Assembly (NCBI RefSeq): GCF_000389965.1
Contig: NC_021191.1
Location: 5,767,501-5,831,500, forward strand
Direction of reading: 5' to 3'
DNA from: Actinoplanes sp. N902-109
GTDB taxonomy: Bacteria; Actinomycetota; Actinomycetes; Mycobacteriales; Micromonosporaceae
Length of the DNA stretch: 64,000 bases
The position numbers and the translations under genes are program-made. The notes beneath the pieces are model-generated. The model was not told the DNA's origin. It saw only the letters and a program-made list of their open reading frames with translations, and did not search any database. Shown piece after piece: positions 24,928 through 33,238 of this stretch; the first letter of the stretch is position 1, and each line of letters begins with the position of its first letter.

Positions 24928-25643
24928 TGATCGGGAAACGGGTGCATGTCTGGGCCTGGGCCGGCTTCGCGGCGCAGGTGGTCTTCGTAGCGAGCTGGCT
25001 CATCGCCGCGGCCTGGCAGGGCGGCGGCTACGACCCGCTCGCCCACACCATCAGCGACATGTACGCCGTCACCGCCCCGGCAGGCCTCTTCCTCGTCATC
25101 GTCCTCACCCTCTGCGGCCTGGCCACCATCCTGTTCGCCCTGCTGGCGGTCCGGCCGACCCTGCGCCCCGGCGGCCGCGGCGCCCCCATCGGCGCGATCC
25201 TTCTGGCCCTTTCCCTGTACGGCGTGGGTGACGCCCTCAGCCCCTTCGAACGCGAGGCGTGCCGCCTTGCCGACCCCGGCTGCACCGCCCAGGACCAGAC
25301 GGCCAACCTGGGCGGCCAACTCGACTCGGCGCTGAGCACCATCGGCATCTTCCTGTTCATAGCCGCAGCCTTCACCCTGGCCGCGACGATGAAGCGCATC
25401 CCGTCCTGGCACCGCTGGGCCAGGCCCACCCGCTGGACCGCCATCGGCTTCATCCTCCTGCTCATCGCCTTCGTCATAGCCCAGCCCGCCGACCTGGGCG
25501 GCCTCCTCGAACGCCTCCTCGCCGCCTACGGCGCAGCCGCCATCGCCCTCCTCGCCTGGCGCACAGCCCACCCCTCACCGGCGCCCACCGATGCCACCCC
25601 CGCACCGGAAGGCGCTGCTCCCAACTCCGCGGATCAGGCCTAA
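24927..25643 (+). CDS. DUF998 family integral membrane protein
   Basis: 238 residues from GTG 24927. Six or so membrane spans (AWAGFAAQVVFVASWLIAAAW, GLFLVIVLTLCGLATILFALLAV, GAILLALSLYGVGDAL, TIGIFLFIAAAFTLAATM, WTAIGFILLLIAFVIAQ, YGAAAIALLAW) and the family-typical YDPLAHTISDMYA just after span 1 identify DUF998. Function unknown. Transcription is probably leaderless from a TACCAT box supplied by the tandem repeat. The C-terminal tail is Pro/Ala-rich. Confidence 0.82.
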   Translation: MIGKRVHVWAWAGFAAQVVFVASWLIAAAWQGGGYDPLAHTISDMYAVTAPAGLFLVIVLTLCGLATILFALLAVRPTLRPGGRGAPIGAILLALSLYGVGDALSPFEREACRLADPGCTAQDQTANLGGQLDSALSTIGIFLFIAAAFTLAATMKRIPSWHRWARPTRWTAIGFILLLIAFVIAQPADLGGLLERLLAAYGAAAIALLAWRTAHPSPAPTDATPAPEGAAPNSADQA

Positions 25644-26219
25644 AACCCACCCGGCCGCCCCAGCCAACCGTCACGACCCAACCTCCAACAGCCCCACGCC
25701 CAACAGACGGCAAAACCGTCCGGCACCCAGGCCGGCGCCCAGACCGTCCAAGCAGCGCCGCGCCTCCGCCCCACCCCACCCGCAACCAGCCGCCCGGATT
25801 GGATGCCGAAGGCGGCACTGCCCCCCGGCCAGCAGACCGATCGCGGCACTCCTTCACCTACTGCTGACGCCGCCGCATCGCCTCACCGGCCAGCAAACCG
25901 ATCGCGGCACCTACGACTGACGCCGCCGCATCGCCACGCCGCCCAGTACCTTTCGCCAAGTCGGCCCGCCGACACCAAGGCACCAGACCGTCGCCGCACC
26001 GCGAACCACGGCAGCTGGTCCCCGCATCCCACCCGGCCAACCCGTTGCGTTTCGCCGACGCCGAGCGGGCGCTACCGGGACCACGCGGTAAACCGGTCAC
26101 CCGCCGCAACTCGGCCACCAGCCACTTCACGCGACCCGCCCAGCGTCGCCGCACTCACCCGCGGAACCGCCGCGCTCACCCGAAGCAGCGGCCCTGCGGC
26201 ATCCACGGAATCGTTGCGC
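25644..26219. other. 576-base C-rich intergenic stretch, no supported gene
   Basis: The top strand is markedly C-rich and G-poor compared with neighbouring coding DNA, without the third-position pattern of genes. Short frames on both strands lack any recognisable domain. It contains an imperfect direct repeat (25825-25938) and several gcgctcacccg-like words near 26150-26225. Confidence 0.6.
25825..25938. repeat. Imperfect direct repeat of about 55-60 bp, 2 copies
   Basis: ccggccagcagaccgatcgc at 25825 recurs as ccggccagcaaaccgatcgc at 25886, and both copies end in tgacgccgccgcatcgcc. The second copy is about 8 bases shorter in the middle. Confidence 0.75.
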
Positions 26220-27107
26220 TCACCCGCGTAGGTAGGCCAGCACAGCGCGTACCCTCCGGTGGTCGTCCGCGTCGGGTGGAAGGTCGAGCTTGGCGAGCAG
26301 GCTGCTGATGTGCTTGGCCACCGCTGCCTCGGTCACCACCAGCGTGCGGGCGATCGCCGTGTTGGAGCGCCCCTCAGCCATGAGCCCGAGCACCTCGCGC
26401 TCGCGCGGAGTCAGGCGTTGCAACGGATCTCGCCGCCGGCCCAGTAACTGACGGACCACCTCCTGATCCACCACGGTGCGCCCGCCCGCGACCTGGATCA
26501 TCGCGTCGACAAACTCCTCCACCTCCCCGATGCGATCCTTCAACAAGTAGCCCACTCCAGCGGCGCGCCCGGAGTCGAGCAGCTCCGAGGCGTAGGTCTG
26601 CTCGACGTACTGGCTCAGCACCAGCACGGGCAGCGCCGGGTCAGCGGTGCGCAGCGCGATCGCAGCCTGCAGCCCCTCGTCGCTGAACGTCGGCGGCATA
26701 CGGACGTCGGTCACCACCACGTCCGGCTTGTGCTTGCCCACGGCTTCGATCAGCGCCGCAGCGTCACCCACGGCAGCGACCACCTCGTGACCGAAGCGGC
26801 GCAGCATGCCCGCGATGCCCTCCCGCACGATCAGGCCGTCCTCAGCGATCACCACGCGCAACGGCCCGCCCCTCTCCGGCTCACCGACCACCGCCGCACC
26901 CGGCGCCGACACGCCCGCGGCCGGCATGCCCAGAGCCGGCATGCCCAGGGCCGGGGCATTCGTGAACAGCGCACCCGAGTCCGGGACAATCGGGTTCGGG
27001 ACACTTGGGTCCGGCACACCCGGGGCCGGGGCACTCGTCGGCGGCACGAACTCGTTCGACACGCTCGGCTGGGGCAGGCTCATGTTTCGCATTCTCATGT
27101 CGCGCAT
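26220..27107 (-). CDS. NarL/LuxR-family response regulator with proline-rich N-terminal extension
   Basis: 295 residues from ATG 27107 (GGAG 5 bases upstream), overlapping the kinase stop; ATG 27098, forming ATGA with that stop, is the alternative. Residues 1-80 are low-complexity (Pro/Ala/Val/Gly, with the repeated ALGMPALGMPAAG), which is unusual because receivers normally begin within a few residues. The receiver follows (VVIAEDG, phosphoacceptor Asp134 in VVVTDVRMPP, Lys in YLLKDR), then a LuxR helix-turn-helix (LTPREREVLGLMAEGRSNTAIARTLVVTEAAVAKHI). Partner of the kinase upstream; likely regulates the divergent ABC transporter. Confidence 0.9.
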   Translation of the reverse strand: MRDMRMRNMSLPQPSVSNEFVPPTSAPAPGVPDPSVPNPIVPDSGALFTNAPALGMPALGMPAAGVSAPGAAVVGEPERGGPLRVVIAEDGLIVREGIAGMLRRFGHEVVAAVGDAAALIEAVGKHKPDVVVTDVRMPPTFSDEGLQAAIALRTADPALPVLVLSQYVEQTYASELLDSGRAAGVGYLLKDRIGEVEEFVDAMIQVAGGRTVVDQEVVRQLLGRRRDPLQRLTPREREVLGLMAEGRSNTAIARTLVVTEAAVAKHISSLLAKLDLPPDADDHRRVRAVLAYLRG

Positions 27108-28336
27108 GGGATCTCCACGTGCACCAGCGTAGGACCGCCGGGCGGGCTGGACAGCGCCATGCTGCCGTCCACCGTGGCCACCCGGTCGGCCAGCCCGATG
27201 AGCCCACTGCCGCGGGACGGGTCCGCACCGCCGCGCCCGTCGTCCCGTACGTCGAGGAAGAGCTTGCCCGCATGCACGAAGCCCGAGATGGTCGCCCGAT
27301 TGGCGCCGCTGTGCTTGGCGACGTTCGCCAAGGCCTCCACCACGACGAAGTAGGCCGCGACCTCGACATGTGTGGGAAGCCGGCCGGCGAGCCGGATGTC
27401 GAGGTTCACCGGCACGGGTGAGTGTGCGGCCGCTTCGCCCAGCGCCGCCGCCAGCCCACGATCCGTGAGCACCTTGGGGTGCACGCCACGAATCAACTTG
27501 CGCAGCTCCGCCAGGGCTTCCTTGGCCAGATTCTGCGCCGCCGACAACGGACCCGTAGCGGCCGACCCGGACGGCACCTCCAGCCTGGCCAGACCGAGCT
27601 GCATGCTGAGCGCGACCAGTCGCTGCTGGGCACCGTCGTGCAGATCCCGCTCGATGCGCCGGCGCTCGACCTCGAACGCATCCACCAGCCGCGCGCGCGA
27701 ACGTGTCACCTCGACCAGCCGGGCATCCGCGTCGTCGCTGCGCGGGGCAAGGATTGCCCGGGCCATGGCGGCCCTTGCGCCGGCCCAGGCCGTCACCGGG
27801 TAGGCAGCGACGCCGAGCGCGACGGGCGATGCCATCGCCAGAACCAGGCTGTGGATGAACGGGACTTCGCCCGCCATGTAGACAGGAGCGAACAAGAAGG
27901 CGACCGGGACGAACAGCGCCACCGTGACGACCGCCGCGTCCATCCAGCACAGCACCATCGCCGACGCCATCGTGTAGCTGAGTTCACGCCACGTGGCCTG
28001 CTCGCGCAACCGGAACTTGAGCCAGGCGAGCAACCCCGGACCAGGTGGGCGCCGATGGGGATTCGGCAGTACATCCTGGTCGATCAGCCGCATGCGCAGC
28101 CGTTCCAGGCGACCGATCGCCACGCCCAGCAGCAACGCCGCTATGTAGAAGGCGAACCCGATGACGACCAGAGCCAGGATCGAGCCGAGCCCGACCAGCA
28201 CCGAGATGACGAAGACGGTGGCGAAGCCCATCAGCGCGCCACCGGCCAGGTAGGCCAGCGAACGCCATGGCCACGACGAGATGAGGAATCTCGTCGGGCG
28301 CATGGTGAGCGCTTCGAGCGCGTTGCGGGCCGTCAT
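27095..28336 (-). CDS. Two-component sensor histidine kinase (membrane sensor, HisKA_3)
   Basis: 413 residues. The N-terminal half has two pairs of membrane spans around short loops, the layout of the 'putative sensor' domain of actinobacterial kinases. The HisKA_3 box is ERRRIERDLHDGAQQRLVALSMQLGLARLE, then HATPase motifs (VVVEALANVAKHSGANRA, DVRDDGRGGADPSRGSGLIGLADRV). ATG 28336 has TAACGT 8 bases upstream on the minus strand (28345-28350), so it may be leaderless. Systems of this layout next to an MacB-type ABC transporter commonly sense envelope stress or peptides; the ligand here is unknown. Confidence 0.92.
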   Translation of the reverse strand: MTARNALEALTMRPTRFLISSWPWRSLAYLAGGALMGFATVFVISVLVGLGSILALVVIGFAFYIAALLLGVAIGRLERLRMRLIDQDVLPNPHRRPPGPGLLAWLKFRLREQATWRELSYTMASAMVLCWMDAAVVTVALFVPVAFLFAPVYMAGEVPFIHSLVLAMASPVALGVAAYPVTAWAGARAAMARAILAPRSDDADARLVEVTRSRARLVDAFEVERRRIERDLHDGAQQRLVALSMQLGLARLEVPSGSAATGPLSAAQNLAKEALAELRKLIRGVHPKVLTDRGLAAALGEAAAHSPVPVNLDIRLAGRLPTHVEVAAYFVVVEALANVAKHSGANRATISGFVHAGKLFLDVRDDGRGGADPSRGSGLIGLADRVATVDGSMALSSPPGGPTLVHVEIPCAT

Positions 28337-28375
28337 GCTCAGCGACGTTACCGGCCGATCGCCCGGCTGACGGTA

Positions 28376-28409
28376 GTGCTAGGTATACATCGAATCCTCG
28401 CCCTAGCAC
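28376..28409. promoter_or_regulatory. Inverted repeat GTGCTAGG ... CCTAGCAC
   Basis: Perfect 8-base arms at 28376-28383 and 28402-28409, separated by 18 bases, lie in the middle of the 110-base gap between the divergent kinase and ABC genes. This is a good candidate binding site for the response regulator, controlling both directions. Confidence 0.55.
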
Positions 28410-28446
28410 GACTGTGCCGGGCTTCGGCCGTCGCAAGACTTGCCGC

Positions 28447-29193
28447 ATGACCATCACGACCATCAAGACGGCGGTTGAGCTACGGGCCGTCTCCAAGATT
28501 TACGGTACGGGCGCAGCCGCCGTGACCGCCCTCGACGCGGTCGATCTCGTCATCGCCCCGGCCAGCTTCACCGCCGTGATGGGCCCGTCCGGGTCCGGCA
28601 AGTCCACCTTGTTGCACTGCGCTGCCGGTCTCGACCGGACAACCAGCGGCGAGGTCACGATCGACGGGCTATCGCTGAGCGGGCTGCCGGAGCGGGCACT
28701 GACCCGCTTGCGGCGCGAGCGAGTGGGCTTCGTCTTCCAGGCCTTCAACCTGATCCCGGCGCTGACGGCCGAGCAGAATGTCGTGCTGCCGCAGCGGCTG
28801 GCCGGACGACGTCCCGAGCCGGGTGAGGTGCGCGCCATGCTCGCCGAGGTGGGGCTGGCGGATCGCGCGAAGCACCGCCCGAGCGAGCTGTCCGGCGGAC
28901 AGCAGCAGCGCGTGGCGATTGCCCGGGCCCTGGTGTCACGCCCTGCCGTGCTGTTTGCCGACGAGCCGACCGGCGCGCTGGACACATCGGCGTCGAGAGA
29001 CGTGCTGCGATTGCTGCGCTTGGCCGTCGACAGACATGCGCAGACCGTGGTGATGGTGACCCACGACCCCTACGCCGCGGCGCACGCCGACCGGGTGGTC
29101 TTCCTCAAGGACGGCCGGATCGCCGACGTGCTGGACGAACCCGCCGACGCCGCCGACATCGCGGTCCGCATGGCCCGGCTGGAGCAGCGATGA
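28447..29193 (+). CDS. ABC transporter ATP-binding protein (MacB/LolD type)
   Basis: 248 residues from ATG 28447. Walker A GPSGSGKST, Q-loop FVFQAFNLIPALT, signature LSGGQQQRVAIARAL, Walker B VLFADEPTGALD, and the His of the H-loop in VMVTHDP are all intact. The lead AVSKIYGTGAAAVTALDAVDL is usual for ATPases that pair with FtsX-like permeases. The permease start overlaps its stop. With the divergent two-component genes this makes a sensor-exporter unit. Confidence 0.93.
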   Translation: MTITTIKTAVELRAVSKIYGTGAAAVTALDAVDLVIAPASFTAVMGPSGSGKSTLLHCAAGLDRTTSGEVTIDGLSLSGLPERALTRLRRERVGFVFQAFNLIPALTAEQNVVLPQRLAGRRPEPGEVRAMLAEVGLADRAKHRPSELSGGQQQRVAIARALVSRPAVLFADEPTGALDTSASRDVLRLLRLAVDRHAQTVVMVTHDPYAAAHADRVVFLKDGRIADVLDEPADAADIAVRMARLEQR

Positions 29194-31487
29194 TCCTCGC
29201 GTGGACCATGGTCCGGCACCGATTCGCGACGTTCGCCGGCACCTTCCTGGCGGTCGCCCTCGGCGTCGCTCTGATCGCCGGTGCCGGCACGTTGTACGCG
29301 TCCTCCCGCCCGGAGGTGCCAGAGCGCTACGCCGACGCACCGGTGCTCGTGCATTCGCCGGAGGTCGGCACCGGGCGCGACGGCTATCCGGACTACCGGT
29401 CGTGGACCCCGGCCGAGGCGGCCAACCTGGCCCGTCGCCTGCAAGTGGTGCCAGGGGTGCAGGCAGCAGTTCCCGATCCCTCCTTTTATGTTCAGCGGAC
29501 AGTGCGGGACAGGGCTACCGGGGATCCGGAGACTTCCCGGACGGCGGGGCACGCATGGTCGTCGGTGGCGCTCGGGGGCTACCGGATGACCGCGGGCACA
29601 CCGCCCACGCGAGCCGGTGAGGTGGCACTGGCCGGGATGACCCCGGGGACACGCATCGACGTACTGACCGCCCGGGGACCCGCGACCTGGACCGTCACAG
29701 CCAGCGTAAACGCGCCCGGGTTCTACGTCGCCGATCGTGAGGCGGAGCAGCGGGCGGGCGGCGTACGGGTCATCGGTCTGACAGGACGACCGGAGCCGGC
29801 AGCGGTGCGCGCCGCGGCTGGGCCGGACGGACTGGTGTTCAGCGGCGCTGATCGCAGCAAGCTCGAGGAGGAGTCGGTCACCCGCGTACGGTGGCTCGGC
29901 GCGCAACTGATCATCGCGATGGTGGTCCTCGGCCTGTTCGTCGCGGTCTTCGTGGTCTCGTCGACATGTGCGTTGAGCGCGGCGCAGCGCCGCCGCGAGA
30001 TCGGCTTGCTACGCGCGGTCGGGGCGACTCCAGGACAGGTCATCCGGCTCATGTATGCCGAGACGCTGGTTGTGGCCGCATTGGGCGGTGTGGTCGGTGT
30101 GCCGCTGGGCGCCCTCGTCGCTCCCCTGCTGGCGCCGCCGCTTGTGGACGCGGGTCTGGAGCCGGCCGGGTTCGCTGTGACGCCGCAGCCGCTGGTGCTG
30201 GTGGCGGCGTTCGTAACGGGCGTCGTGGTGGCCCTCGCGGGGGTGTGGACGGCGGCGCGGCGGTCGAGCCGGGTGCCGGCCCTGGATGCGCTGCGTGACG
30301 CCGCTGTGGAGCGGCGCGCGATGACATTGCCGCGCTGGATTGCCGGGCTGCTGGCGGCAACAGGTGGTGGGGCGCTGACGATCGCGCTGACCTCGCTGCC
30401 ACCGACAACCCAGACGACTGCCGCTCTGGGAGCTGCGATGTTGCTGCTCGTGGCGGCGGCGCTGCTGGCTCCGGTGGTGATCGTGCCGCTCGTGCGGGTG
30501 GTCACCTGGCCGTGGCGGCGTTCGGCGACCGGCATGCTGGTGCGCGAGGGCACGTTGACCGGGGTACGACGGGTGGCCTCGACGTCGGCGCCGGTACTTC
30601 TGACCGTGGGTTTCGCGACGCTGCTGACCGGCACGATAGCCACCATCAACGAGGCGACCCGGATCGACGAGACCGCGAAGCTGCCCGCCGTACTGATCGC
30701 GGCACCGGACGGCACGCCCGGGTTGTCGGAGGCGGCGGTGGCCCGTCAGCCCGGCGACGCCCAGCTGACCGGCGAGGTGCTGCTGACGCTGGACGGGCAC
30801 ACGAGTGCCTATCAGGCGACCGGCAAGCGAGAAGTCTCAGGGGTGCTGCTGTCCCGCGACATCAAGCACCGTCCGGCGCGGGTGGCGGTGACGTTCGCCG
30901 ACGGCAGCACCGAGAGCTTGCGGGTGACCGGCACCCATGACGGCCCCGGTGAGCTCGTCGATCTGCCGCGCCGGGTGCTGCGCGAGCATGACCCGGATGC
31001 GCTGACCGAGTCGGTGCGGCTCACCGGTGCTGCGGAGCCCGCAGCGGGGATGAAGGTGCTGACCGCGCGGCAGTACGTGGAGTCTCAGATCGACGAGGAA
31101 GATCAGATCTTGCAACTCTTCCTGGTAGTGCTCATCTCCCTGACGGTCGGCTACACCGGGCTCGCCGTGGCGAACACACTGCTCATGGCCACCGCGGCGC
31201 GCCGCGGGGAGTTCCGGGCGCTGCGGCTGGCCGGGGGCGGCACCGGCAGCGTGTTGCGGGTGAGCACCGGTGAGGCTCTGCTGGCCGTGGCGGTCGGCAC
31301 GGTGCTGGGCGCCGGAGTGGCCGTGGCGGCACTGATCGGGATGCGCCGGGCGACCGAGCACGAACTGAGAACGACCGTCGAACTGGTTGTGCCATGGGGG
31401 CAAGCCCTGCTCGTGGTGCTGGTCTGCGCGGTGATTGCCGTGGTCGCGGCCGGGGTGCCGGTGGTGCGGGCACGGCACGAAACCTGA
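29190..31487 (+). CDS. ABC transporter permease, FtsX/MacB family
   Basis: 765 residues, ATGA overlap with the ATPase gene. A first span (residues about 8-33), a large outside domain (about 35-235), a first FtsX bundle of three spans (LIIAMVVLGLFVAVFVVSSTCALSAAQRRREIGLLRAVGATPGQV with the family's hallmark RRREIGLLRAVGAT), a second span pair, another outside domain, and a final FtsX-like bundle (TLLMATAARRGEFRALRLAGG). This duplicated layout is common for actinobacterial exporters of lipids or peptides. Substrate not predictable. Confidence 0.9.
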   Translation: MILAWTMVRHRFATFAGTFLAVALGVALIAGAGTLYASSRPEVPERYADAPVLVHSPEVGTGRDGYPDYRSWTPAEAANLARRLQVVPGVQAAVPDPSFYVQRTVRDRATGDPETSRTAGHAWSSVALGGYRMTAGTPPTRAGEVALAGMTPGTRIDVLTARGPATWTVTASVNAPGFYVADREAEQRAGGVRVIGLTGRPEPAAVRAAAGPDGLVFSGADRSKLEEESVTRVRWLGAQLIIAMVVLGLFVAVFVVSSTCALSAAQRRREIGLLRAVGATPGQVIRLMYAETLVVAALGGVVGVPLGALVAPLLAPPLVDAGLEPAGFAVTPQPLVLVAAFVTGVVVALAGVWTAARRSSRVPALDALRDAAVERRAMTLPRWIAGLLAATGGGALTIALTSLPPTTQTTAALGAAMLLLVAAALLAPVVIVPLVRVVTWPWRRSATGMLVREGTLTGVRRVASTSAPVLLTVGFATLLTGTIATINEATRIDETAKLPAVLIAAPDGTPGLSEAAVARQPGDAQLTGEVLLTLDGHTSAYQATGKREVSGVLLSRDIKHRPARVAVTFADGSTESLRVTGTHDGPGELVDLPRRVLREHDPDALTESVRLTGAAEPAAGMKVLTARQYVESQIDEEDQILQLFLVVLISLTVGYTGLAVANTLLMATAARRGEFRALRLAGGGTGSVLRVSTGEALLAVAVGTVLGAGVAVAALIGMRRATEHELRTTVELVVPWGQALLVVLVCAVIAVVAAGVPVVRARHET

Positions 31488-31563
31488 CCGAAACGAGGGT
31501 TTGCCAGCAAGCCGAGGCATGCTGGGATGAGACCGTCGTCACAACCTTGCCGGAGGATCCAGC

Positions 31564-33111
31564 ATGCTCAACCTCTCCATCTTCCTGGAGGACAGCGCTC
31601 GCACATACCCGGAGCGCACGGCGGTCGTGCTGGGTCCGCAGCGGTTGTCCTACGCACAGGTCGACGCCGCCGCCAATCAAGTGGCGAACCTGCTGGTGGA
31701 GAGGGGCATCCAGCCCGGTGACAAGGTGGCGCTGTCGTGCCCCAACCTGCCGTACTTCCCGGTCGTCTACTACGGCATCCTGAAGACCGGTGCCGTCGTG
31801 GTGCCGCTGAACGTGCTGCTCAAGGGCCGGGAGATCGCCTACCACCTGGACGACTCGGACGCGAAGGCGTACTTCTGCTTCCAGGGGACCGCCGAGCTGC
31901 CGATGGGCGCCGAGGGACATGCGGGCTTCGGGCAGACGCCGGGCTGCGAGCATTTCTTCCTGATCACCGCGGACCCGGCGGAGCCGTCGCCGATCGAGGG
32001 CGCCGAGACGCTGGGGCAGGCACTCGCCGGGCGTTCCCCGGTTTTCGAGACCGTGCTGGCCGGCGAGAACGACCCGGCGGTCATCCTCTACACCAGCGGC
32101 ACCACCGGGAAGGCCAAGGGTGCCGAGCTCAGCCACTCCAACCTGGTGATGAACGCGCTCACCTGCAACCGGTTGTTCCAGGCCGTCCCGGCACAGGACA
32201 CTCACCTGCTGGTGCTGCCGCTGTTCCACTCGTTCGGCTCGACGGTCAACATGAACGCCGGTTTCTCCACTGCCGCGACGCTGGTGCTGATGCCGCGCTT
32301 CGAGCCGGCCGGGGCGGTCAAGCTGCTCGAGAGCGAGAACGTGACGTTCTTCGCGGGCGTGCCGACGATGTACTGGGGGCTGCTCAACGCGCTGACCGAG
32401 GGCGTCGACGTGCAGCGCATCGCGTCGACCATGCGGGTCGCGGTCTCCGGTGGTTCGTCGCTGCCGGTCGAGATCATCAAGCAGGTGCGGGACCGGCTCG
32501 GGCTGACGATCCTCGAGGGGTACGGCTTGTCGGAGACGTCCCCGGTCGCCACGTTCAGCCCGGTCTCGGCGGAGCCGCGGCCCGGCTCCATCGGCGTACC
32601 CATCTGGGGTGTCGAAGTGAAGTTGATCGACGAGTTGTGGAACACGATCGAGGGCACCGACGAGATCGGTGAGATCGCGATCCGCGGCCACAACATCATG
32701 CGTGGCTACTACAACCGGCCCGAGGCCACCGCCGAGGTCATGAACAACGGCTGGTTCCGCAGCGGCGACCTGGGCCGGCGCGACAAGGACGGCTGGTACT
32801 ACATCGTCGACCGGGCCAAGGACATGATCATCCGCGGTGGCTTCAACGTGTACCCGCGGGAGGTCGAGGAGGTCCTGATGACCCATGAGGCCGTCTCGCT
32901 GGCGGCGGTCATCGGTGTGCCGCACCCCAGCCACGGCGAGGAGATCAAGGCGTACGTGATCCGCAAGGACGGCGCCACCATCACGGAGGAGGAGCTCGTC
33001 GCGTGGGGCAAGGAACAGATGGCGGGGTACAAGTACCCGCGGATCGTCACGTTCGTCGACAGCCTGCCCATGACAGCGACCGGCAAGCTGCTCAAGCGCG
33101 CCCTCACCTGA
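31564..33111 (+). CDS. Long-chain acyl-CoA ligase (AMP-forming)
   Basis: 515 residues, normal for the family, with GGAGG 7 bases before the ATG. The ANL-superfamily motifs are all there: P-loop YTSGTTGKAKGAE, A5 segment GYGLSETSPVATF, the SGDLGRRDKDGWYYIVDRAKDMIIRGGFNVYPREVE hinge, and the catalytic Lys near the C-terminus in TATGKLLKRAL. It would activate a fatty or aromatic acid to its CoA thioester in two steps. It stands alone between the ABC unit and the PknG operon. Confidence 0.92.
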   Translation: MLNLSIFLEDSARTYPERTAVVLGPQRLSYAQVDAAANQVANLLVERGIQPGDKVALSCPNLPYFPVVYYGILKTGAVVVPLNVLLKGREIAYHLDDSDAKAYFCFQGTAELPMGAEGHAGFGQTPGCEHFFLITADPAEPSPIEGAETLGQALAGRSPVFETVLAGENDPAVILYTSGTTGKAKGAELSHSNLVMNALTCNRLFQAVPAQDTHLLVLPLFHSFGSTVNMNAGFSTAATLVLMPRFEPAGAVKLLESENVTFFAGVPTMYWGLLNALTEGVDVQRIASTMRVAVSGGSSLPVEIIKQVRDRLGLTILEGYGLSETSPVATFSPVSAEPRPGSIGVPIWGVEVKLIDELWNTIEGTDEIGEIAIRGHNIMRGYYNRPEATAEVMNNGWFRSGDLGRRDKDGWYYIVDRAKDMIIRGGFNVYPREVEEVLMTHEAVSLAAVIGVPHPSHGEEIKAYVIRKDGATITEEELVAWGKEQMAGYKYPRIVTFVDSLPMTATGKLLKRALT

Positions 33112-33238
33112 ACTGCACCGTCCGGGTTCTTCGCCGCACGTCGACCTCGCCGGCGGCGGGCGGACCGCGCGGCGGCACGGCGGGGCACCGGCGCGGACCG
33201 GCGAGCCGGGGCATGATCACTTGCGGGAGTGCGGCACA

